Positions 1 to 6,500 of a stretch of 22,000 nucleotides of DNA are shown here, in pieces. The DNA is from SVFI01 sp045643145 (GTDB lineage Bacteria > Bacillota > Clostridia > Lachnospirales > Lachnospiraceae): the NCBI GenBank assembly GCA_045643145.1, contig JAZUKG010000228.1, positions 1-22,000 of the forward strand. Direction: 5' to 3'. Position 1 is the stretch's first letter, and each line of letters starts with the position of its first letter. A model generated the notes under the pieces. That model was not told the origin of the DNA and did not search any database. It worked only from the letters and a program-made list of their open reading frames with translations. Made by a program: the position numbers and the translations under genes.

Positions 1-27
1 TTTTCCGTTCCATTTGCTATGTCTCAT
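1..27 (-). CDS. Start of a downstream gene, cut by the window edge
   Basis: Only nine codons are visible (MRHSKWNGK). The start is supported by an AAGGAG ribosome binding site at 38-43, ten bases before the ATG at 25-27. The gene follows the stop of the beta-helix lipoprotein by 39 bases with no terminator between, so the two are probably co-transcribed. Nothing can be said about function. Confidence 0.5.
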
Positions 28-66
28 ACTATTGAATCTCCTTCCTTGTTTATCCAATATCGAAAA

Positions 67-1887
67 TTAGTAAATATTTAACGAACCATCTCCGGTATAA
101 CTATTTAATGAATTAAGTGCTGCCGCATCAAATGTACAATCTCCAAAATGCGTATAGCCATCTTCACCCATCCAAATCATATCACCTCTTAGGTTCTTGA
201 ATTCGCAGCTATAAAAGCTCAAATTTGAGTCGTAGTTGTAGAACATGGTTGAATCTTCGCAATCAACGAATTTACAGTTGTCAAAAGAAGCTGAGCTGGA
301 ATCATAAATCTCTACACATCCATAACTACAATCATGTATCTTGGTATCTGTAAAATTAATATACATACTGTCTCTGATATACGTACCATAGGCTCCGCAG
401 CCATAAATATCACATCCATGAATATTTGCTGTATCACAACTATTAAATCCAATAACATCGCCGCCACAGGTTCCCTTTTCCGGAGTATGTCCCATAATAA
501 TATGATTCACTTTCACATTGTTGCAGCTATCAAACGCTACAACCAGTTCATATCTTGGCTCACTTACGATTTCAGCCATGTCCTTTTCATCTTTGGAAAT
601 AATCTTTAGATTATCAACTCCATAAATCATAAAACCAGGTTCTAAAGCATCACCTGTAAAATAAACACCCGGTTTCTTGGTTCCGTTTGGCACATCATAA
701 GGAATTTCATCCTCATGTTCCAGGATATATTCTGTCAAGTTATAGGTACCCGGCATTAATACAATATTGGTATCATTTGAAATCGCTTTTACAAATTCCT
801 CTGTTGTGCTGACATATACCGGATTAACACCATAATCTAGAATTTCACGAATCGAGTCGTTGGTTACTGTTTGCCATTCTATTTCCTCGTCCGATTCATA
901 GATTTCCTTGCTAAGTCCCTTGGTACTCATATCCTGCAAAATCATTTCATCCATCTGCTTTTGCGAATAAAGAGTAGCCCCAGCTTCGTGAAAAATCTTT
1001 TCAATCAGTGGTTCTCCCTCCGGATAAACCGTATATAAATAGTTTTCAGAATCATCAAAATGATATTCTGTCAGTGACCATTCATCATCAATATCATCGG
1101 CATATTTCACAACAACATCATTTACACTACCCAGGCCTCCATAATATTTTCCCAGACCATATAAATTGTCAGCAGAATACAAAAATACTCTCTCACCATC
1201 CGCATTGATATAATCATATCCTTGAGACCAGGAAGCCGCCCCGATGCTGCCGCCTGAATAAATGACACCGTATTTATTCTTGAAATATTCCTCGCTTCGA
1301 TATGCCGTTTCCAGTTTGCTGCAAAGCTGAAGCTTTCCTTCTATCTTTTTAATCACATAATAATGAGTAATGTATCCCCAGGTATCGCCATCCAGGCCTA
1401 CCTGTAATGCCAATTCGGGTTCTCCGTCTTTTCCGCAATCAATATAAGCATACTGAACATCATCCAGTTCCATATTTCCATAATCAAAATTTATGCATTC
1501 GTTCACTCGTTCAATGAATTCAAACAAAGAATAACCTTTTCCGGAATCTAAAAGAGCGATGCTTTTATCATTATCATAGTCATAGTAACCATAAATGAAC
1601 TGCTTTCCGATATAAACCTTTGCATCGTTATCCAGAAATGCTTCATATAATGACTCTGACATGGCTTCTGGCGTATCTTCTGATGTATCTTCTGCCGGAG
1701 CATCATTTGTAGCATCGTTTGCCGGCTCTGCATTGTCAGAATTTCCTTCTTCAGTCGATTGTGTGTTTTCCTCAGTCCCATCTATCTGGTTTTCTCCTGC
1801 AGTTTCTGCCACAGGCTTATTTCCACAGGCAACCAGGCTAAAAGCTAAAACTACTGTCATAAATCCTAATACTAATTTCTTCTTCAT
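67..1887 (-). CDS. Secreted lipoprotein with a C-terminal right-handed beta-helix
   Basis: This 606-residue protein has a lipoprotein signal peptide with lipobox LVAC and lipidated Cys21, so it should be anchored on the outer face of the membrane. Residues about 25-78 form an acidic Asp/Glu/Asn/Thr linker. Residues about 80-345 form a domain I do not recognise; it contains a stretch (YIDCGKDGEPELAL, 148-161) like the calcium-type or VCBS-like strands common in clostridial lipoproteins. From about 355 the pattern is that of a parallel beta-helix: an opening turn (IVLMPGTYNL) and then short turns of the type 'FNSCDTANIHGCDIYGCGAY', with a ladder of cysteines (455, 474, 484, 492, 497, 520, 524, 538, 543, 561, 584). 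Such helices often bind or cleave polysaccharide, but no catalytic set is evident. The start is supported by AAAGGAGT at 1895-1902. A terminator at 1984-2037 separates it from the pilin gene upstream. Confidence 0.85.
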   Translation of the reverse strand: MKKKLVLGFMTVVLAFSLVACGNKPVAETAGENQIDGTEENTQSTEEGNSDNAEPANDATNDAPAEDTSEDTPEAMSESLYEAFLDNDAKVYIGKQFIYGYYDYDNDKSIALLDSGKGYSLFEFIERVNECINFDYGNMELDDVQYAYIDCGKDGEPELALQVGLDGDTWGYITHYYVIKKIEGKLQLCSKLETAYRSEEYFKNKYGVIYSGGSIGAASWSQGYDYINADGERVFLYSADNLYGLGKYYGGLGSVNDVVVKYADDIDDEWSLTEYHFDDSENYLYTVYPEGEPLIEKIFHEAGATLYSQKQMDEMILQDMSTKGLSKEIYESDEEIEWQTVTNDSIREILDYGVNPVYVSTTEEFVKAISNDTNIVLMPGTYNLTEYILEHEDEIPYDVPNGTKKPGVYFTGDALEPGFMIYGVDNLKIISKDEKDMAEIVSEPRYELVVAFDSCNNVKVNHIIMGHTPEKGTCGGDVIGFNSCDTANIHGCDIYGCGAYGTYIRDSMYINFTDTKIHDCSYGCVEIYDSSSASFDNCKFVDCEDSTMFYNYDSNLSFYSCEFKNLRGDMIWMGEDGYTHFGDCTFDAAALNSLNSYTGDGSLNIY

Positions 1888-1910
1888 TCTACAAACTCCT
1901 TTTACTAGAT

Positions 1911-1950
1911 ATTATACCTTAAAAATTCATCATATTTCTAGTGTACCTAG
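1911..1950 (-). promoter_or_regulatory. Putative promoter and dyad before the lipoprotein gene
   Basis: A perfect TATAAT lies at 1911-1916 (minus strand). It would give a very short leader of about 17 bases that just includes the ribosome binding site. No good -35 hexamer is visible. An inverted repeat CTAG-N5-CTAG at 1938-1950 sits over the expected -35 position and could be an operator. Assigned from pattern only. Confidence 0.35.
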
Positions 1951-1983
1951 GAGTAATTTTCCGAAAAAATCAGCTTTTTTATA

Positions 1984-2037
1984 TAAAAAAAGCAGTTGAT
2001 TTATTTAAGGCTATACCTTAATTTCTAAATCAACTGC
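1984..2037 (-). terminator. Strong intrinsic terminator after the pilin gene
   Basis: A 12-bp perfect stem (arms 1992-2003 and 2026-2037) carries a second inner stem (2005-2010 with 2016-2021) and is followed on the minus strand by a run of seven T. It lies 29 bases past the pilin stop and closes the kinase/regulator/cyclase/pilin unit. Confidence 0.9.
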
Positions 2038-2066
2038 ATTCTTATTAAAATAAAATCATTTATAGT

Positions 2067-2678
2067 CTAGTTACGAACTTTTTCAAATACTAAATTATTA
2101 CCTTTTTCCACGGAAAAACTAGTTCCGTCAAAGGTTACCAGTCTGCCATCCCTGGAATACTGCATGAAAATAATATGACCTCTTTCATTAAACAAAATGG
2201 AAAATCCAACATTCTTTCCTAAATCAGAAACCTTCTGACCACTATTATTAAAACCGCTGGCAAATGTATATTTAAAAGAATCTGCATATTGTATAACTCG
2301 TTTTGAAATAATATTTTTGGCACCAACACCATTCTCATTACTTCCTACAGCCACAGTCATAACTCTTTTATTTTTCGCTTCATTCAATGCATAGTTTGTA
2401 TAATATCCATACTTTTCACTTACTCTACTGCATGCAGTATCTCTAATGGCATTTTTGTAGCTTTTATAGTTCACAGCATATGCCTCAGCTATTCCTGCCT
2501 GAGTAGCAGTCATTAAATCCTTGGCTTCAATTATATATTGATGATCTTTTGCTCGATCAATGTACCCTAAAAGAGCCGGAACCATGATGGCAGCCAAAAT
2601 CGCCAAAATAACCAGTACAACGATTAACTCTACTAGCGTAAAACCTTTATTTTTAACTGTTTTTACTATTTTCTTCAT
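2067..2678 (-). CDS. Type IV pilin-like protein (prepilin)
   Basis: This 203-residue protein has a class III prepilin signal: a short basic leader ending KNKG, then FTLVELIVVLVILAIL. Cleavage is expected after Gly12, leaving Phe13 as the methylated first residue and Glu17 as the conserved Glu+5. The hydrophobic helix continues to about residue 39 and is followed by a 160-residue pilin head with no recognisable subclass. No prepilin peptidase, assembly ATPase or platform protein is in the window, so assembly genes must be elsewhere. The start has a GGAGGC ribosome binding site at 2685-2690. The gene lies 58 bases after the diguanylate cyclase stop with no terminator between, so it is probably read from the cyclase promoter and stops at the 1984-2037 terminator. 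It could be a pseudopilin or a surface pilin; the sequence does not decide. Confidence 0.88.
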   Translation of the reverse strand: MKKIVKTVKNKGFTLVELIVVLVILAILAAIMVPALLGYIDRAKDHQYIIEAKDLMTATQAGIAEAYAVNYKSYKNAIRDTACSRVSEKYGYYTNYALNEAKNKRVMTVAVGSNENGVGAKNIISKRVIQYADSFKYTFASGFNNSGQKVSDLGKNVGFSILFNERGHIIFMQYSRDGRLVTFDGTSFSVEKGNNLVFEKVRN

Positions 2679-2736
2679 AATTGTGCCTCCATGCTTATGT
2701 CGTAAAAACTAACAGTAATTAAGCAATAAACTCATA

Positions 2737-4089
2737 TTATGCAAATGTATATCCATGTCGACCATTTTCTTTTGTCTTGTATAATGCATCATCAGCCCTT
2801 TTGAATAAATCATCAGCAAAGCCGGCTTTAGAAAAAGCAACACCTACACTGACAGATAATTTTGGAATTCCTGAAGAATCCTCTTTCTGCAATGTCTCGT
2901 TTATATAGTTGAGTTTTCGTTCAATAACACCCTTTTGCTCATGAGACAATTCAGTCATAATTACTGCAAATTCATCTCCACCATAACGAATCGGGAAGTC
3001 ATTGGAACGGAAACATTCACTTAACAGTGTAGCGACTTTCTTTAACGCCTTATCACCGATTGCATGTCCATATTGGTCATTTACTGTTTTAAAATAATCC
3101 ACATCCATGATTAGAAATGCCAGTTCTTCATTTGCGTTTTTATAAAAGTCTACCAGGTCATTAAATGCACTTCTATTCAATAAGCCTGTCAGCTCATCTC
3201 TCTCTGCTTTATTTTTCAAATGCAGTCTGGTTGTGGCATTTTGTTCATATACCAAGTTATAAGTCGTCGCCAGATAATTAAGCTCATATGACTTACATAA
3301 CGGAATTGTTTTTTCCTCTTGAATCGCACGAATAGATAAATCCAAAGGATGTAATACCAGTCGGAATAAGCAGACAGCTATTACAATAAAATTAATCAGT
3401 GAAAGTGCTAATATAAACATAAGCGTTGAAAATGACATTTTATATCTATCACTCATCATATCTTTATACTGTCCGATTTCACCGAGCAAATTGTCAGTAG
3501 CTTTATCCACACTTTCTCGAATCGATAATTTTTCATAGGAATATCCGCCTCCAAAAACCAAAGAATATGCGAAATCTTTCTTTTGGGATTCAGAAAAATT
3601 CAGTTCCTCCTCAGGCAATACATATTCCGTCAGCTCGCTCGGATAATAATCCTGATTATCAGCCAGCGATGCAATCAAAGCCATGGCATGGATTTCTTTT
3701 TCCATAAGTGCATTTGACTTATTAAAGGCCATTTCTATTGGTTCAGCAGCCCCATGACCAACATCTGATATTCTCTCTTTAATATTGCTGACTGCAAAAT
3801 CCCTTCTCTTTGTTTCATCGACTTCTTTGAAATACTCATATGCAAAGCTGACTTCACCGGTCATAACATATTGTCTGGACTTTGCTGACATCAAATCAGA
3901 GGCCATTTGTAAACTATATATATCACTTTGAATCCCTATATAATCATCCGTTATACGATCAACTTTTTTATGATTCTCATATACAAATATAGAAGTCAAA
4001 ATGGATAAGAAAAACAAAATAGCTTCTATCAAAATTAATACGGTACTAAACCTTTCAATGTTTATTCCCTTAACTATATTATCTTTCAT
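2737..4089 (-). CDS. Membrane-bound diguanylate cyclase (GGDEF)
   Basis: The 450-residue protein should make cyclic di-GMP from two GTP. A transmembrane helix at about 14-37 and another at about 220-245 enclose an extracellular helical sensor region of about 180 residues with no named fold that I recognise. A short juxtamembrane linker leads to a complete GGDEF domain: RDELTGLLNR near 297, the metal-binding MDVDYF strand, and GGDEF at 370-374. The product-inhibition I-site RxxD is present as RSND exactly five residues before GGDEF, so feedback inhibition is expected. The ribosome binding site is weak. Its own promoter at 4211-4247 has the same layout as the promoter of the adjacent kinase gene, and there is no terminator after the response regulator, so it may be expressed both by read-through and from this activated promoter. 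Confidence 0.92.
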   Translation of the reverse strand: MKDNIVKGINIERFSTVLILIEAILFFLSILTSIFVYENHKKVDRITDDYIGIQSDIYSLQMASDLMSAKSRQYVMTGEVSFAYEYFKEVDETKRRDFAVSNIKERISDVGHGAAEPIEMAFNKSNALMEKEIHAMALIASLADNQDYYPSELTEYVLPEEELNFSESQKKDFAYSLVFGGGYSYEKLSIRESVDKATDNLLGEIGQYKDMMSDRYKMSFSTLMFILALSLINFIVIAVCLFRLVLHPLDLSIRAIQEEKTIPLCKSYELNYLATTYNLVYEQNATTRLHLKNKAERDELTGLLNRSAFNDLVDFYKNANEELAFLIMDVDYFKTVNDQYGHAIGDKALKKVATLLSECFRSNDFPIRYGGDEFAVIMTELSHEQKGVIERKLNYINETLQKEDSSGIPKLSVSVGVAFSKAGFADDLFKRADDALYKTKENGRHGYTFA

Positions 4090-4122
4090 GTCAACTACCT
4101 ACGATTCTTTTTATAGTATTTT

Positions 4123-4216
4123 TATCGGATAATCGTGATATTTATTAATATTTATATCGGATATTCTCGTGATATTTATTAATAAACGTATCAGATAATC
4201 ATGATATTTCATCATA
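4123..4216 (-). repeat. Three imperfect tandem repeats in the cyclase leader
   Basis: Three copies of a unit built on TATCGGATAATCGTGATATT begin at 4123, 4155 and 4189 (plus-strand reading), spaced 32 and 34 bases apart. Each copy contains TATC/GATA dyad symmetry and continues into TTATTAATA or a variant. They fill the roughly 115-base untranslated leader of the cyclase gene; the last copy overlaps the putative -10. They may be protein-binding sites or RNA stem-loops. Confidence 0.75.
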
Positions 4217-4247
4217 CCATATATACAGTCACTAAACGGTCACTAAA
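4211..4247 (-). promoter_or_regulatory. SARP-type activated promoter of the diguanylate cyclase gene
   Basis: Two adjacent 11-bp direct repeats, CAGTCACTAAA (4226-4236) and CGGTCACTAAA (4237-4247), differ at one base. On the minus strand they are followed after a few bases by ATGGTATGAT, whose TATGAT (4211-4216) serves as a -10. No standard -35 is seen; the repeats take its place. This matches the promoter at 6376-6411 to within one base of spacing. Inferred binding protein: the REC-SARP-like regulator encoded at 4257-5030. Confidence 0.7.
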
Positions 4248-4256
4248 GGGCTGTAA

Positions 4257-5030
4257 CTAATACATTTTATCGTTCATTAATAGTCCCAAAGTACGCTCTG
4301 CAAAGGAATATTGCGACATATACTCACCGCGAAACAGTTCCCTTCGTCCTTTCAAGTATTCATAATAATCGCAATCTATTTTTTCCATGTTCAGCCCCAT
4401 ATCACCGCCTCGGCGAACCAAAGCCTCGCTAAAGCCTAACTCTTCAAATGTGTGTTTCAAATCCGAACGCAGATTTCTGATATAGGATTCCTTGTTATCT
4501 TTTTCATATAAAACCATCATAATTTCTTTGGTAGAAACGGTCGCTCCACATCTGTCAATCAAATACGCAAACAGTTCTTTCGTTCTTTTCTGCTTGAATT
4601 CAATTGGCTTATCGTCTTTGTATACTTCAAAGTTTCCAAAACACTGAACACGCAAACCTTCTATTTTTTTAGAAAGCGGATGCCTTAAATGATCGAGTGC
4701 TTTCTTTACTTTTTCATCTGTTATCGGCTTCATCAGATACGCACTGCAATACAAATCATGTGCTTCCAAAGAATATTCTGAATACCCGGTGCAAAAAATA
4801 ATATTTATTTTAGGATTCGTTTCCTGTAGTTTTTTTGCCAATGTTATTCCTGTAACACCTTTTATATTGATATCCAAAAATGCAATATCTATTTTATTAT
4901 CCTTTGCCAGTTCTAAAGCTTCATTTGCTTTTTGAAAAGAATATACTGCTGCATCTGGTAATGCTCTTTTAATTGTCATCGTTTCCGCACTAAGGACAAA
5001 TCTTTCATCATCTACTATAATCACATTCAT
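4257..5030 (-). CDS. Response regulator with receiver and SARP-like winged-helix domain
   Basis: This 257-residue protein has an N-terminal receiver domain with all expected residues: acidic pair Asp7/Asp8, phospho-acceptor Asp53 (FLDINIKG), Thr81 and Lys101 (LMKPIT). Residues about 125-215 are an OmpR/SARP-type winged helix beginning LRVQCFGNFEVY, with the recognition region SYIRNLRSDLKHTF. The tail (DCDYYEYLKGRRELFRGEYM, then YSFAE) resembles only the opening of a bacterial transcriptional activation domain, so the protein is a short form of the REC-wHTH-BTAD family (COG3947 type). The gene starts two bases after the kinase stop, with AAGGAG at 5039-5044 inside the end of the kinase gene, so the pair should be translationally coupled. 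Likely targets are the paired 11-bp repeats upstream of the kinase gene and the cyclase gene. Confidence 0.9.
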   Translation of the reverse strand: MNVIIVDDERFVLSAETMTIKRALPDAAVYSFQKANEALELAKDNKIDIAFLDINIKGVTGITLAKKLQETNPKINIIFCTGYSEYSLEAHDLYCSAYLMKPITDEKVKKALDHLRHPLSKKIEGLRVQCFGNFEVYKDDKPIEFKQKRTKELFAYLIDRCGATVSTKEIMMVLYEKDNKESYIRNLRSDLKHTFEELGFSEALVRRGGDMGLNMEKIDCDYYEYLKGRRELFRGEYMSQYSFAERTLGLLMNDKMY

Positions 5031-5032
5031 AA

Positions 5033-6346
5033 CTATTCTCCTTTAGGAATTCGTATGGTAACTATGGTTCCTTTTCCTTTTTCACTCTCTATCTCACAAG
5101 AGCCCCTACAGATAATTTCCAATCGTTTTCTGACATTTTCAATTCCTACATGAGTCCGATTATCATTCAACTTTTCATTTACATCAAATCCTACACCATC
5201 ATCTTTAATACAAATCACATATTCCCGATCCGTTTCGTATGTTTTAATCGTAACAGTTCCCGGTTCATCTTTGGGATGAATACCGTGTTTTACTGCATTT
5301 TCCACAATCGGCTGAACTGCCAATGATGGTACTACAAAATCAGTTGCTTCTATTTCATAACAAACATTAAGATAATCCTCAAAACGCACTTTTTCCAGCC
5401 AAAGATACGTTTTGATATGTTCCAGTTCTTTTTCAAATGATATCGTTTTCTCTTTTCCGAGGGAATCGAGATTGGTTCTGAAATAGTCTGCAAAATGATT
5501 CACCACATCTCTGGCCTCATTTGCATTTTGCATCTCACACATACTGCTAATGGTAGTCAGCACATTATAAAGAAAGTGTGGCTGCATCTGTGAAAGCATA
5601 ATCTGTGTCTTCCATTCAACGATTTCTTTTTCCTGTCTTTCCAGCAATAAGCCCTTGTGCAAATCAATTTTGACATACAGCAAAAAGACATAAATCGCCA
5701 TAAATACATGTCCTACACATAGATTGTAAATTTCATCTACAAAGGTTAAAACAGAAATCAAGAGTATAAAAATAAAACTCAGGCCGGCTTCCTGCTTTCC
5801 AATCACTTTTCTATGACGAATGATAAACGTAAAAGCACATAAATAAGCAAACTTGATGATTACATGCAATACGATATATGCCGGTATGCTATATACCGCC
5901 ACACCTTTTTCTACATGATACAAAGACGGTACAAAAAGAAGCCCTGCATAAATTACAGTAGTGACAATCCCCCAGGAAATGAATAGCGTTTTGGTATATT
6001 GGGGTGGACTAAATACAGTTTTGCTATTTCGATAACCATCTATTGCCAGTGCCTCCACATAATAATAAAAAGCAACGCCTGACCCATAAGAAGAAATATA
6101 ATCCAGTATATATACGATACGCATGGGCATAGCCCCATATTCCCCCGGAACATTTAAAAGCATAAAAATACATACCACAACCTGTACTACTACCATCACC
6201 AGGATAAAACCGGTTAAGTATATAAGCGGAATAGTTGTAACAAAAAGCTTTTTTTGCCAGAACAAAGTGATAATAATTAATGCCAAAACCAGAATTATCG
6301 TTAGTTCCATAGCTATATTCACACTGTATAATAAAACATGATCCAT
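5033..6346 (-). CDS. LytS/YehU-type multi-pass sensor histidine kinase
   Basis: The 437-residue protein has about seven transmembrane helices between residues 10 and 225, then a short coiled segment and a His_kinase (PF06580-type) core. The phospho-acceptor is His257 in QMQPHFLYNVL. The ATPase domain shows the N-box with Asn350 (QPIVENAVKHGI) and the G1 motif DDGVGF (382-387), with a further glycine motif near the C-terminus (EKGKGT). It should phosphorylate the response regulator encoded directly downstream. Kinases of this class usually pair with LytTR regulators; pairing with a SARP-type regulator is the less common arrangement. The signal sensed by the membrane part is unknown. The start is supported by a G-rich ribosome binding site (GGGGGA near 6354-6360) and a promoter at 6376-6411. 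Confidence 0.93.
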   Translation of the reverse strand: MDHVLLYSVNIAMELTIILVLALIIITLFWQKKLFVTTIPLIYLTGFILVMVVVQVVVCIFMLLNVPGEYGAMPMRIVYILDYISSYGSGVAFYYYVEALAIDGYRNSKTVFSPPQYTKTLFISWGIVTTVIYAGLLFVPSLYHVEKGVAVYSIPAYIVLHVIIKFAYLCAFTFIIRHRKVIGKQEAGLSFIFILLISVLTFVDEIYNLCVGHVFMAIYVFLLYVKIDLHKGLLLERQEKEIVEWKTQIMLSQMQPHFLYNVLTTISSMCEMQNANEARDVVNHFADYFRTNLDSLGKEKTISFEKELEHIKTYLWLEKVRFEDYLNVCYEIEATDFVVPSLAVQPIVENAVKHGIHPKDEPGTVTIKTYETDREYVICIKDDGVGFDVNEKLNDNRTHVGIENVRKRLEIICRGSCEIESEKGKGTIVTIRIPKGE

Positions 6347-6375
6347 TCGTAAAATCCCCCTATTGTCGTCAGATA

Positions 6376-6411
6376 ATTATACCATAATTTAGTCACCAAG
6401 CAGTCACTTAG
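6376..6411 (-). promoter_or_regulatory. SARP-type activated promoter of the kinase/regulator operon
   Basis: Two 11-bp direct repeats, TAGTCACCAAG (6390-6400) and CAGTCACTTAG (6401-6411), stand just upstream (minus strand) of ATGGTATAAT, whose TATAAT is a perfect -10 at 6376-6381. The gap between repeats and -10 is 8 bp and there is no consensus -35. SARP activators are known to bind paired direct repeats with 11-bp spacing in this position. Autoregulation by the encoded regulator is inferred. Confidence 0.72.
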
Positions 6412-6423
6412 CCGCATAATTCT

Positions 6424-6492
6424 ATAAAAAAACAAAAATGCACCAAATGGTATCATGCATAATACATAACTGATACCAATTCAGTGCATTTT
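6424..6492 (-). terminator. Intrinsic terminator after the giant surface enzyme gene
   Basis: A long, slightly imperfect inverted repeat (arms about 6435-6455 and 6471-6492, containing GGTATCA and TGATACC) is followed on the minus strand by a T-rich run (TTTTTGTTTTTTT). It lies directly after the stop at 6501 and isolates the kinase operon from read-through. Confidence 0.88.
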
Positions 6493-6500
6493 CCTATTTT

